A stretch of 56,395 nt of DNA from Vulcanimicrobiota bacterium (GCA_003164495.1 PLTN01000116.1:65774-122168); one strand, 5' to 3'. Shown: positions 16,704 through 25,311, numbered from the stretch's first letter. Translations and numbers: made by a program. Notes: generated by a model not told the origin, from the letters alone.

Positions 16704-17555
16704 ATGTCGAATCCGAGCGAGATTCTCCTCGACGTCAACGGGCTGCAGAAGCGGTACGCTGACGGTACGCTCGCCGTCCAGGAGATCACGCTCAACGTCC
16801 GGGCGCGCGAATTCGTGTCGATCGTCGGTCCCTCCGGGTGCGGGAAGACGACGCTACTGAAGACGATCTGCGCGCTGCTCGCGCCGACCAAGGGGTCGGT
16901 CAAGCTTCACGGGACGTTGATCACCGAGCCGCCTCCGCAGATGGTGCTCGTGTTTCAGGACTACGCGCGTTCGCTCTTTCCGTGGCTGACGGTCACCGGC
17001 AACGTGATGTTTCCGCTGCGCAAGCGTAAGGACATGACGCAAGCCGAAAAAGAGACCGCCTCCCAGCGCGCGATCGAAGCGGTCGGCCTGACGAAGTTTG
17101 CCAAGCACTACCCTTGGCAGCTCTCGGGCGGCATGCAGCAACGCGTCGCCATTGCGCGCGCGGTCGCGTTCCGGCCGGAGATCCTGTTGCTGGACGAGCC
17201 CTTCGCCTCGGTCGACGCCCTGACGCGGGCCGACCTCGAAGATCTCACGCTCCAGCTGCGCGACGAATTCGGTATCACGATGCTGCTCGTCACCCACGAC
17301 ATCGACGAGGCGGTCTATCTGTCCGACCGCGTCTTCGTGCTGAGCACCCCGCCGTCGACCGTGCTCGAAGAGATCCCGATCCTGCTCTCGCAGCCGCGCG
17401 ATCAAGTGGCCACGCGCTCCGAACCGGGCTTCCTCCAGCTCCGCAACCACATCCACGGCCTGATCGGCAAGAAGAAAGAGGACAACTCGAAGAGGTTTAT
17501 CCTCGATTCCCCGATCCCGCGCTCGGTCGAACTCGAAGGCGACCCCGTCTCCTAG
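16704..17555 (+). CDS. ABC transporter ATP-binding protein, SsuB/TauB/NrtD type
   Basis: A 283-residue ATPase energising the two permeases above. Motifs in order are Walker A GPSGCGKTT (about 50), Q-loop VFQDYARSLFPW, signature LSGGMQQRVAIARA, Walker B ILLLDEPFASVD and H-loop VTHDIDEAVYLSD. The SLFPW after the Q-loop is typical of the taurine/nitrate group. The start at 16704 has AAAGG upstream. Its stop overlaps the 3' end of the reverse hydrolase gene by four bases. Confidence 0.93.
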   Translation: MSNPSEILLDVNGLQKRYADGTLAVQEITLNVRAREFVSIVGPSGCGKTTLLKTICALLAPTKGSVKLHGTLITEPPPQMVLVFQDYARSLFPWLTVTGNVMFPLRKRKDMTQAEKETASQRAIEAVGLTKFAKHYPWQLSGGMQQRVAIARAVAFRPEILLLDEPFASVDALTRADLEDLTLQLRDEFGITMLLVTHDIDEAVYLSDRVFVLSTPPSTVLEEIPILLSQPRDQVATRSEPGFLQLRNHIHGLIGKKKEDNSKRFILDSPIPRSVELEGDPVS

Positions 17556-18427
17556 TCGGGGTCTTCCCGGTCGATCCACGCGAGCAGATGTTCGACGGCG
17601 AACGTCTGTGCGCGGGTGTAGAAATGATCCCCGTCCGGGACCACGACGTAGTCGAGGTCCCGCTTCTTTTGGCGCACCTCGGAATAGCCGTCCGGGTAGT
17701 CGCGGAACGTGGGGTCGGAGAGCTCGAACTCGCCGACCAGGGCGAAGACCGGGCACGGAATCTTGGCGACGTTCATCAGGGCGTCATATTTCGTGCCCAT
17801 CGCGTACTTGGCCAGGTAGGCTTGAGCGGCGCTGACCGAGCGCAGCGGAAACGTGGTCGGCATCAGCTCGTCCGGCTTGCCGGCGGCGACGAGGGCCTCG
17901 GCGCGCTCGATCGTGGCCGCGAACTCGGGCCCGCGCTCCGACGCCAGCATCACCTCGGTGTTGAAGCGCGGCGGTGAGGCCAGCACGCAGCCCCCGACGC
18001 GCGGGTCGGGCTGGGTCGCGAGGTAGTAGGCCGTCTTGACGGCGCCCAGGCTGTGCCCGAAGAGCAAGATGCGGTGGAACCGCCGCGACTGGAGGAAGCC
18101 CAGCCACGCCTGCCAGTCGATGATGCAGTCGTCGAGGTGCTCGACGGCCACGCCCTGCGGCGCGCCGCGGCCGTTGCCGCGGTTGATCACGTCGTGCCCG
18201 CGGTTGTTAGCGCGCAGCGTCGCCACGCCGCGCTCGACCAGCGCGGCGCTGAAGTTGCGGTAGAACGGGTCCGCGAACGCGCCGCCGGCGCCGTGCATCA
18301 TAAGCACCGCGTCGAAGCGCGGCGTGCCGCCGGCCCGTTTGGCCGGTTTCGCGAGCGCTCCGGCGTGCGGGATGTCGTCGCTCGTGTGGACTTCGACCAG
18401 CTCGACCAGCGGGAGCGCACTTGCCAT
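17552..18427 (-). CDS. Alpha/beta hydrolase (Ser nucleophile)
   Basis: A 291-residue alpha/beta hydrolase. The oxyanion region is MMHGAGGAFADPFY at 43-56, and the nucleophile elbow GHSLGAV puts Ser at 126. An Asp/His pair follows in VGEFELSD and the late GDHFYTRAQ, where His completes the triad. It has no signal peptide. The substrate could be an ester or a carbon-carbon bond of a ring-cleavage product. It is the only reverse gene between the transporter and the cupins, and its promoter region (18428-18509) is shared with cupin 1. Confidence 0.8.
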   Translation of the reverse strand: MASALPLVELVEVHTSDDIPHAGALAKPAKRAGGTPRFDAVLMMHGAGGAFADPFYRNFSAALVERGVATLRANNRGHDVINRGNGRGAPQGVAVEHLDDCIIDWQAWLGFLQSRRFHRILLFGHSLGAVKTAYYLATQPDPRVGGCVLASPPRFNTEVMLASERGPEFAATIERAEALVAAGKPDELMPTTFPLRSVSAAQAYLAKYAMGTKYDALMNVAKIPCPVFALVGEFELSDPTFRDYPDGYSEVRQKKRDLDYVVVPDGDHFYTRAQTFAVEHLLAWIDREDPD

Positions 18428-18509
18428 CCTCGCCGAGTCCGCCGGACTGCATCGGCAGCCCTCCGCCCGGCTCGCGGGAGCGCCCGCACCCGGCCACTAA
18501 AGGGACGTT

Positions 18510-19136
18510 ATGGCAAGCGATAACGGCAACGGACAAAAGCGGATGGACTACGGCGCGCAGACCGACCGGGTTTTCGTGCGCGGGATCCAGGGCGAATACA
18601 ACCTCAGCCACGAGCTGAAGCGGTTGCGTTCGCTACCGCGGGTGGTCAAAGGACGGGAGACGCCCTTCCACAGCGGACCCCAACAATTCAGCAAGCACTA
18701 TATGGAACCCAAAGACGGCTTGGGTCAAACGCTCCACATCCATCTCGAAGAATATTCGCCCGGCGGTTCGTCGCAGAAGCACGGACACGTCAACGAGGCC
18801 GTGTTCTACATTCTCGATGGTGAAGGCGCCGAAGTCCACGACGGCATCCGCTACGAGTGGGAAGCCGGCGATGCGGCGATCGTGCACAACAACTGCGTGC
18901 ACCAGCACTTCAATCGCAATCCGCACAAACCGGCGCGCGCGCTCGTCATGAAGACGAAGCCGATGTATCTCTTCATGAACATGCTCTTCCAGAAGATCGT
19001 CGACAAGATGCCGGCGCAGCCGACGCCGACACAGGGCGACTTCGTGCCGCGTGAAGACCCGCCGCCGCACTACGATCACGATCACGAACACGACCACGAT
19101 CACCACCACATCCACGAACACGCGCACGGAGATTAG
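18510..19136 (+). CDS. Cupin protein 1, 3-His metal site and His-rich tail
   Basis: A 208-residue single-domain cupin. Motif 1 gives H91 and H93 (QKHGHVNEAVFYILDGEG). The canonical Glu four residues after the second His is Ala, although Glu96 is adjacent. Motif 2 is GDAAIVHNNCVHQHFN, providing H131 and N135, so the metal site resembles that of 3-His cupin dioxygenases. The last 22 residues contain 11 His alternating with Asp and Glu, a likely metal-binding tail. It precedes its paralogue at 19141 by four bases and then the meta-cleavage genes. In the absence of any classical ring-cleavage enzyme it may be the ring-opening dioxygenase (inference). AAGGGA precedes the ATG. Confidence 0.8.
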   Translation: MASDNGNGQKRMDYGAQTDRVFVRGIQGEYNLSHELKRLRSLPRVVKGRETPFHSGPQQFSKHYMEPKDGLGQTLHIHLEEYSPGGSSQKHGHVNEAVFYILDGEGAEVHDGIRYEWEAGDAAIVHNNCVHQHFNRNPHKPARALVMKTKPMYLFMNMLFQKIVDKMPAQPTPTQGDFVPREDPPPHYDHDHEHDHDHHHIHEHAHGD

Positions 19137-19140
19137 GACG

Positions 19141-19773
19141 ATGGCAGAACAAGCCCCGTGGGATGAATACGGGAAATATCTCCAAGGCAGTCTGAGCGGC
19201 AGCCACTACGAAGATCTGCTCGACGATGCCGCGACCGCAGCCGAACGCAACGCCGATCGTCCCAAGGTCATCAAGTCCTCGCAGATGCCGTGGGAAAACG
19301 CGCCCGACGGGCTGCTCAAGCACATCGTCAACGAGGGCATGAACACGCGCGCCGAAACCGTTGACGCGTACATGCAGGTCATCCCGCCGGGCAGCCGGTC
19401 GGGCAAACACCGGCAACTCGCCGAGCAGGCCTGTTACGTGATCGAGGGCCGCGGCTACGACATCCACATGGATTGCGACCTGTCGATCCCCGACGGCGAG
19501 AAGTACATGTGGGTACCGGACGGCGACGAAAAACGCTTCGAGTGGGAAGCGGGCGACTGCATCTACGTTCCGCCGAATACGATCGTCCAGCACTTCAACG
19601 CGGATGAAACCCGGCCGGCGCGGCTCGCGGTGATCACCAATCGCATCTACCGCAAGAGCGGCCTCAACGACCTCGAGCAGATCGAGAACGCGCCGGAGTA
19701 CGATCCCAACGAGAAGCTCACCGCCGAGAAACTCAAGCGCTACCTGCAGCCTAAGTCCGTTCCGAGCCGTTAG
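19141..19773 (+). CDS. Cupin protein 2, paralogue with a degenerate metal site
   Basis: A 210-residue cupin clearly related to the previous gene (FEWEAGD and QHFN occur in both). The metal residues have changed: motif 1 keeps H90, but the second His is Gln92, and in motif 2 the ligand His is Val149 (PPNTIVQHFN), leaving H151. It probably binds no catalytic metal and may be a structural or regulatory partner of cupin 1, or binds another ligand. ATG 19141 has a GGAG-like site and lies four bases after the cupin 1 stop. The longer frame from 19051 is an artefact of overlap. Confidence 0.8.
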   Translation: MAEQAPWDEYGKYLQGSLSGSHYEDLLDDAATAAERNADRPKVIKSSQMPWENAPDGLLKHIVNEGMNTRAETVDAYMQVIPPGSRSGKHRQLAEQACYVIEGRGYDIHMDCDLSIPDGEKYMWVPDGDEKRFEWEAGDCIYVPPNTIVQHFNADETRPARLAVITNRIYRKSGLNDLEQIENAPEYDPNEKLTAEKLKRYLQPKSVPSR

Positions 19774-19787
19774 CGATTCGCTATAAT
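19759..19787 (+). promoter_or_regulatory. Possible internal promoter before the meta-pathway genes
   Basis: A perfect TATAAT at 19782-19787 lies 22 bases before the hydratase ATG and overlaps the end of the cupin 2 gene upstream. The -35 region is poor (TTCCGA at 19760, spacing 16). It would let the lower pathway be transcribed separately from the cupins. Confidence 0.35.
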
Positions 19788-19808
19788 CGTGTCCCGTAGG
19801 AGCCGTTA

Positions 19809-20597
19809 ATGCCGTCTGCCGTTCTCGACGTTCAAGCCTTTGCCGACGAGCTGTTCGCCGCCGAGCGCGACCGCGTTCAGATCGAGGCCTTTTCGGCGCG
19901 GGCGAAGCTGACGGCCGGCGATGCCTACGCGATCCAGCTCGCCAACGTCAAACGCCGTCAGGCGGCGGGCGAGAAGGTCGCCGGGATGAAGGTCGGGCTG
20001 ACCGCCAAGGCCATGCAGAAGATGCTTGGGGTCGATCAGCCGGACTTCGGGCACCTGTTCGCCTCGATGCGGCTGGCCGACGGCGACGACTGCCTGCTGA
20101 GCGAACTGATCCAGCCGCGCGTCGAAGCCGAAATCGGGATCGTCCTGGCACGCGACTTGCGCGGTCCCGGGCTAACCGACCTCGACGTGCTGGCGGCGAC
20201 CGACTACCTGGTCCCGACGCTCGAGATCGTCGATTCGCGGATCATGAACTGGAAGATCACCTTCGTCGATACGGTGGCCGATAACGGCTCGTCCGCGCGC
20301 TTCGTCGTCGGCAAGAAACGCACGTCGCCGCTGGGCATCGACACCCGCACCGTCGGCACCGTCTTCGAGAAGAACGGCGAGCTGGTCGGCACGGGCGCCG
20401 GGGCCGCCGTTTTGGGCGCGAACCCGTATCGTGCGGTTGCTTGGCTTGCAAACACCTTGGCCGCCGACGGGTTGGAACTCCATGCGGGTGACGTGATCAT
20501 GCCCGGCGCGCTGTGCGCCATGGTGCCGGTCGCTCGCGGTGACGTCGCCAGCGCCGATTTCGGTATCCTCGGTTCCGTTTCGATTCACTTCGTCTAA
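19809..20597 (+). CDS. 2-oxopent-4-enoate hydratase / 4-oxalocrotonate decarboxylase family (hydratase-like)
   Basis: A 262-residue member of the MhpD/DmpE/DmpH family. The lower meta pathway uses one such enzyme to hydrate 2-oxopent-4-enoate and a paralogue to decarboxylate 4-oxalocrotonate. Seen here are GMKVGLTAKAMQKMLGVDQP, the metal-binding QPRVEAEIGIVLARDL and EIVDSRI. The paralogue lies at 22569. By position, before the dehydrogenase-aldolase pair, this one is probably the hydratase, but the two cannot be separated by motif alone. Confidence 0.85.
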   Translation: MPSAVLDVQAFADELFAAERDRVQIEAFSARAKLTAGDAYAIQLANVKRRQAAGEKVAGMKVGLTAKAMQKMLGVDQPDFGHLFASMRLADGDDCLLSELIQPRVEAEIGIVLARDLRGPGLTDLDVLAATDYLVPTLEIVDSRIMNWKITFVDTVADNGSSARFVVGKKRTSPLGIDTRTVGTVFEKNGELVGTGAGAAVLGANPYRAVAWLANTLAADGLELHAGDVIMPGALCAMVPVARGDVASADFGILGSVSIHFV

Positions 20598-20627
20598 CAC
20601 TCATCGCTTACTCGAGGCAAACACGCA

Positions 20628-21527
20628 ATGCCCCCACTAAACGTCGCGGTCATCGGTTCAGGCAACATCGGGTCGGACCTGATGTTCAAGATTTTCCGCA
20701 ACAAGAATCTCAAGATGATCGCCCTCGTGGGTATCGATGCCAAGAGTGACGGCCTGGCGCGCGCACGCAAACACGACGTCGCGGCGATCGACACCGGCAT
20801 CGAGGGGTTGCTGGCGCGTAAGGACTTGATGGATCAGATCGATCTGATCTTTGACGCCACCAGCGCCAAGGCACACGAGTACAACGCGCCGCTGATCAAG
20901 GCCGCGGGCAAGTTCGCCGTCGACCTGACGCCCGCCGCGGTGGGCCCCTACATCATCCCGCCGTTGAATCTCAAAGAGCACCTCGAAGGCGACGTGACCA
21001 ACGTCAACATGGTGACGTGCGGCGGTCAGGCCACGATTCCGATCGTCGGCGCGATCGCCCGCGTGCAGCCCGTCGAGTACGCTGAGATCGTGGCGACGAT
21101 CGCCTCGAAGTCGGCCGGCCCGGGCACGCGCGCGAACATCGATGAGTTCACCGAGACGACGTCCAAGGCGATCGAGCAGGTCGGCGGCGCGAAGCGCGGC
21201 AAGGCGATCATCATCCTCAACCCGGCCGAGCCGCCGCTGATCATGCGCGACACGGTCAACGCGATAACCGAGACGACGCCCGATCAAGCCGCGATCACGG
21301 CATCCGTGAACAAGATGGTTGCCGACGTGCAGACCTACGTGCCGGGTTACAAACTCAAATCGGGCCCGGTGTTCGACGGTAACCGCGTCAGCGTGTTTCT
21401 CGAAGTCACCGGTGCCGCGCACTACCTGCCCGCCTACGCGGGCAACCTCGACATCATGACGGCCGCCGCCGTCCGGGTCGCAGAACAAGTTTACGAGCGC
21501 CGCAACGCGCTGGTTGGAGCGAAGTAA
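20628..21527 (+). CDS. mhpF: Acetaldehyde dehydrogenase (acylating)
   Basis: A 299-residue acylating aldehyde dehydrogenase that converts acetaldehyde, CoA and NAD to acetyl-CoA. The Rossmann motif [10 protein letters not shown] is at residues 10-19. The catalytic Cys131 lies in [14 protein letters not shown]. The C-terminal half contains [13 protein letters not shown], typical of MhpF/DmpF. These enzymes channel acetaldehyde from the aldolase encoded next; its stop is two bases before the aldolase ATG. Confidence 0.95.
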   Translation: MPPLNVAVIGSGNIGSDLMFKIFRNKNLKMIALVGIDAKSDGLARARKHDVAAIDTGIEGLLARKDLMDQIDLIFDATSAKAHEYNAPLIKAAGKFAVDLTPAAVGPYIIPPLNLKEHLEGDVTNVNMVTCGGQATIPIVGAIARVQPVEYAEIVATIASKSAGPGTRANIDEFTETTSKAIEQVGGAKRGKAIIILNPAEPPLIMRDTVNAITETTPDQAAITASVNKMVADVQTYVPGYKLKSGPVFDGNRVSVFLEVTGAAHYLPAYAGNLDIMTAAAVRVAEQVYERRNALVGAK

Positions 21528-21528
21528 C

Positions 21529-22569
21529 ATGCCGAAAGTCCGCATCACCGACGTCAGCCTCCGCGACGGTTCGCACCCGCTCTTCCATCAGTTCACCGTC
21601 GACCAAGTCACGCGCATCGCCGGGGCGCTCGATGCGGCCGGCGTGCCGCTGCTCGAGGTCACGCACGGCGACGGGCTCGCCGGCTCGTCGATCCAGTTCG
21701 GTTTCTCCAAAGTCGACGAACTCAAGCTCATCGAGGCGGCCGTCGCAACGGTGAAGCAGGCGAAGATCGCCGTGCTGCTGCTGCCGGGCGTCGGCACCAT
21801 TCACGACCTCAAGGAATCGCACAAGCGCGGCGCCAGCGTCGCCCGCATCGCGACGCATTGCACGGAAGCCGATATCTCGGCGCAGCACATCGCGGCGGCC
21901 AAAGACATGGGCATGGAAGTCGTCGGCTTCCTGATGATGTCGCATCTGATCGAAGCCCCGGAACTCGTCGTCCAAGCGAAGCTGATGGAATCCTACGGCG
22001 CCGACGTCGTGTACGTCGTCGACTCGGCCGGTGCGCAGACGATGGACATGGTGCACGATCGCGTCTCGGCGCTGCGGGCGGCGCTCCAGCCGAAGACGCA
22101 CGTCGGTTTCCACGCCCACAACAACCTCGGGCTCGGCGTCGGCAACGCCGTGACGGCGGTCAAGGCCGGTGCCGACAACATCGACGGCGCGTGCCGCGGG
22201 CTCGGAGCCGGCGCGGGCAACGCGGCGACCGAAGCGATCGTCGCGGTGTTCAACAAGCTGGGCTGGGAGACGGGCATCGATCTCTACGGCGTCATGGACG
22301 TGGCCGAAGATATCATCGGCGGCGAGATCGGCATCACGCCGATCGTCAACCGTGCGGCGCTCGTGCTGGGTTATGCCGGCGTGTACTCGAGCTTCTTGCG
22401 CCACGCCGAGAACGCGTCCAAGCGCTTCGGCGTCCCGACGGCCAAGATTCTCGAAGCGGTCGGCGCTCGCAAAGCCGTCGGTGGACAGGAAGACATCATC
22501 GTCGAGTGTGCCATCGAGCTGGCCGCTGCGAAGGGTGAAAAGCCGGCGCCGGAACTCGCGGCGGTCTGA
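21529..22569 (+). CDS. mhpE: 4-hydroxy-2-oxovalerate aldolase
   Basis: A 346-residue class II aldolase of the HMGL-like TIM-barrel family, splitting 4-hydroxy-2-oxovalerate to pyruvate and acetaldehyde. The N-terminal DVSLRDGSHPLFHQFTV is the active-site strand, with the metal-binding Asp and the general base His. The later GFHAHNNLGLGVGNAV supplies two metal His. The C-terminus contains the communication domain that pairs with MhpF. The ATG at 21529 is chosen over an in-frame start 15 bases upstream, which would overlap mhpF. Confidence 0.95.
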   Translation: MPKVRITDVSLRDGSHPLFHQFTVDQVTRIAGALDAAGVPLLEVTHGDGLAGSSIQFGFSKVDELKLIEAAVATVKQAKIAVLLLPGVGTIHDLKESHKRGASVARIATHCTEADISAQHIAAAKDMGMEVVGFLMMSHLIEAPELVVQAKLMESYGADVVYVVDSAGAQTMDMVHDRVSALRAALQPKTHVGFHAHNNLGLGVGNAVTAVKAGADNIDGACRGLGAGAGNAATEAIVAVFNKLGWETGIDLYGVMDVAEDIIGGEIGITPIVNRAALVLGYAGVYSSFLRHAENASKRFGVPTAKILEAVGARKAVGGQEDIIVECAIELAAAKGEKPAPELAAV

Positions 22570-23363
22570 TGACGTCGGTCGCGACCGATAAAGCCGCGGC
22601 GGCGCTCGGCAAACTTCAGGCGGCGAATGACGGCCGGTCCGAGATCGAACCGCTGACCGACACGTGGCCCGAACTCGACGAGCACACCGCGTACGCGATT
22701 CAGAAACGGCTCGTCGTCGGACAAACGAAGAGCGAGCACACGCACATCTCCGGGCTCAAGCTCGGCTTGACCAGCGTCGCGAAGCAGAAGCAGATGAGCG
22801 TGGGCGAACCGATCTACGGGTTGCTCATCGCGTCGCGCATGATCGGCGAGGGCGACCCGCTGCACGTCGCCTCCCTGATCCATCCCAAGGCCGAACCCGA
22901 AATCGCGATCGTCACCGGCCGCGATCTGCAGGGACCCGGCGTGACCCCGGAGCATGCGCGGGCCGCGATCGAGTCGGCGAGCTGCGCGATGGAGATCATC
23001 GACAGCCGCTATAAGGATTTCCGTTTCACGCTCACCGACGTGATCGCCGACAACACGTCGGCTGCAAGGCACACGATCTCGGCGTATCGCGTTCCCGTGA
23101 AGGACCTCGATCTGCGTACGCTCGGCGTCGTGTTCGAGAAAAACGGCGAAGTCGTGACCACGGCGGCCGGCGCCGCGATCCTCGGCGATCCGGCGGTCGG
23201 ACTGGCGTGGCTTGCGAACAAGGTTGCCGAACACGGCGAATCGATACCGGCCGGAACGGTCGTGATGACCGGCGCGTTGACCGATGCGATCGCGATCGCA
23301 CCCGGCGACGTGGTGCGCGTTTCGATCGCGCAGCTCGGTTCGCTCAGCCTGCGCTGCACTTGA
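22569..23363 (+). CDS. 4-oxalocrotonate decarboxylase / hydratase family (decarboxylase-like)
   Basis: A 264-residue paralogue of the gene at 19809. It carries GLKLGLTSVAKQKQMSVGEP, HPKAEPEIAIVTGRDL and EIIDSRYKDFRF. In meta pathways the decarboxylase acts on 4-oxalocrotonate after the tautomerase, and the tautomerase gene follows 19 bases later, so I assign decarboxylase by context. The start overlaps the aldolase stop (TGATG arrangement at 22567-22571). Confidence 0.85.
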   Translation: MTSVATDKAAAALGKLQAANDGRSEIEPLTDTWPELDEHTAYAIQKRLVVGQTKSEHTHISGLKLGLTSVAKQKQMSVGEPIYGLLIASRMIGEGDPLHVASLIHPKAEPEIAIVTGRDLQGPGVTPEHARAAIESASCAMEIIDSRYKDFRFTLTDVIADNTSAARHTISAYRVPVKDLDLRTLGVVFEKNGEVVTTAAGAAILGDPAVGLAWLANKVAEHGESIPAGTVVMTGALTDAIAIAPGDVVRVSIAQLGSLSLRCT

Positions 23364-23382
23364 CGCAAGCGACGGTCTAACG

Positions 23383-23763
23383 ATGCCGATCGTTCGCATC
23401 GAGTCGTCGATCCCGCTGCCGCCGCACACGTCGCGCGCGGCGGCCTTCGACGCTATTTTGGAGTTGATCACGCGCGGGCTCGGCGTGAAGCCCGTGCAGG
23501 TTCGCGTGGCCTTCGACGAACTGGATCCGGCGAAGGTGATGGTCACGGGAAAAACGGGCGCGGATGCGCCGCCGTGGCTGGTCGCGTGGACGTACATTCT
23601 CGAAGGCCGGCCCGAGGAACAGCGCGCGGCGTTCGTCGCCGAACTGCTGGCGCTTTTGGCCAAGCTCTACGCCGTAGATGAGAGCATCATCCGCGTGCTG
23701 GTTACCGATTTTCCAAGCGTGCACTGGGGCATGGGGCGCGCGACCGCGACGACAAAGGGGTAA
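23383..23763 (+). CDS. 4-oxalocrotonate tautomerase-like protein, double length
   Basis: A 126-residue tautomerase-superfamily protein. The start MPIVRIE leaves Pro as the mature N-terminus, the catalytic residue of the family. It is about twice the length of classical 4-oxalocrotonate tautomerase (62) and looks like two beta-alpha-beta units fused (second unit from about residue 68, WTYILEGRPEEQRAAF). Fused members include cis-CaaD and MSAD, which dehalogenate or decarboxylate, but context between the decarboxylase and the dehydrogenase favours the enol-keto isomerisation of 2-hydroxymuconate. Only two bases separate its stop from the next start. Confidence 0.75.
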   Translation: MPIVRIESSIPLPPHTSRAAAFDAILELITRGLGVKPVQVRVAFDELDPAKVMVTGKTGADAPPWLVAWTYILEGRPEEQRAAFVAELLALLAKLYAVDESIIRVLVTDFPSVHWGMGRATATTKG

Positions 23764-23765
23764 TT

Positions 23766-25253
23766 GTGTTACAGGAAGTGCGCACGCGTCCGCGGACCGG
23801 CATTCTCGACGTCAAGCTCTTCATCGACGGCCGGTACGTCGATGCGAAGAGCGGCAAGACGTTCAGCGATACGAATCCGGCCACGGGTGAACTGATCGCG
23901 CGCGTCGCGGAAGCGGACTACGCCGACGTCGATCTCGCGGTCAAAGCCGCGCGCCGCGCGTTCGACGAAGGCCCGTGGCCGAAGATGACGGTCGCCGAAC
24001 GCTCGGCGATCCTGATGAAGGTCGCGGCCGGCATCAAGGCGCGCATGGCGGAGTTGAGCGAGCTGGAATCGCTCGACACCGGCAAACCGATCCGGGAGAG
24101 CTCGCACCTCGACATCCCGCGGTCGGCCTACAACTTCGAGTTCTTCGCCGAGCTGATCAAGTACGTGGGCACGGATTGCAATCCGGTCGACGACAAGTTC
24201 CTCAACTACTCGCTGCGCGAGCCGGTCGGCGTGGCCGGCTGCATCAGCCCGTGGAACTTGCCGCTCTTGCTGCTCACGTGGAAGCTCGCGCCGGCGCTGG
24301 CGTGCGGCAACACCGTGGTCTGCAAGCCGGCTGAGTTCACGCCGATCACCGCGAGTTTTCTCGGTGAGATCGCGAACGAAGCCGGGCTGCCGCCGGGCGT
24401 GCTGAACATCGTGCAGGGCTTCGGGCCCAACGCCGCCGGCTCGGCCATCACCGAGCACCCCGACGTCGACTGCATCTCGTTCACCGGCGAAACGACGACC
24501 GGCAAAGCGATCATGAAAGCGGCGGCCGAGGGACTCAAGGAAGTTTCGTTCGAGCTCGGCGGCAAGGCCGCCGCGGTGATCTTTGCCGACGCCGACCTCG
24601 ACCTCGTCGTCTCGCAAACGATCCGTTCGACGTTTCTCAACCAAGGCGAAGTGTGTCTCGCTTCCCCGCGGCTGCTCGTGCAGCGCCCGATCTTCGATGA
24701 GTTCTGCAAACGCTATCAAGCGGCGGCCGAAGCGCTGGTCTTCGGTGACCCGCTCGACGAGGCGACCTCGATCGGTTCGCTGGTCGACAAAGAGCATTAC
24801 GACCGCGTCACCGGTTACATCGAGATCGCGAAGAAAGAGGGCGCGCGGTTGCTCTTCGGCGGCGAGCGTCCGAATCTGCCGGCCCCGTTCGACAAGGGCG
24901 CGTTCCTCAAGCCGACGGCGTTCGTCGACGTGAACAACCAGATGCGCATCTGTCAGGAAGAAGTGTTCGGGCCGGTCGTCACGATCGCACCGTTCGACAC
25001 CGAAGACGAAGGCGTGGCGCTGGCCAACGACGTGAAGTACGGCCTCGCCGCAACGATCTTCACGCGCGATCTGCAGCGCGCGCACCGCGTGGCGCGCCGC
25101 ATCCGGGCGGGTATCGTGTGGGTGAACTGCTGGTTCGTCCGCGATCTGCGCACGCCGTTCGGCGGGATGCGCGAATCCGGTATCGGCCGTGAAGGCGGGC
25201 GTCTCTCGCTCGAATTCTATAGCGAACTCAAGAACATCTGTATCGCCCTATGA
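23766..25253 (+). CDS. dmpC: 2-hydroxymuconic semialdehyde dehydrogenase
   Basis: A 495-residue NAD-dependent aldehyde dehydrogenase of the HMSD group that oxidises 2-hydroxymuconic semialdehyde to 4-oxalocrotonate. The catalytic Cys297 lies in NQGEVCLASPR and Glu263 in FELGGKAA. The motif FTGETTTGKAI binds the cofactor. VNCWFVRDLRTPFGG near the C-terminus is characteristic of HMSD rather than betaine aldehyde dehydrogenases. A 2-aminomuconic semialdehyde substrate remains possible. It starts at GTG 23766. Confidence 0.92.
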   Translation: MLQEVRTRPRTGILDVKLFIDGRYVDAKSGKTFSDTNPATGELIARVAEADYADVDLAVKAARRAFDEGPWPKMTVAERSAILMKVAAGIKARMAELSELESLDTGKPIRESSHLDIPRSAYNFEFFAELIKYVGTDCNPVDDKFLNYSLREPVGVAGCISPWNLPLLLLTWKLAPALACGNTVVCKPAEFTPITASFLGEIANEAGLPPGVLNIVQGFGPNAAGSAITEHPDVDCISFTGETTTGKAIMKAAAEGLKEVSFELGGKAAAVIFADADLDLVVSQTIRSTFLNQGEVCLASPRLLVQRPIFDEFCKRYQAAAEALVFGDPLDEATSIGSLVDKEHYDRVTGYIEIAKKEGARLLFGGERPNLPAPFDKGAFLKPTAFVDVNNQMRICQEEVFGPVVTIAPFDTEDEGVALANDVKYGLAATIFTRDLQRAHRVARRIRAGIVWVNCWFVRDLRTPFGGMRESGIGREGGRLSLEFYSELKNICIAL

Positions 25254-25311
25254 ATACGATTACCGGATCGGCCGCAGGCCGACCGATAGAGATTCGACGG
25301 AGTCGAATCCA

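Noticed and set aside
18510..25253. An extradiol or intradiol ring-cleavage dioxygenase in the island
   Set aside because: None of the proteins shows the metal-binding pattern of vicinal oxygen chelate, LigB or intradiol enzymes; only cupins are candidates.
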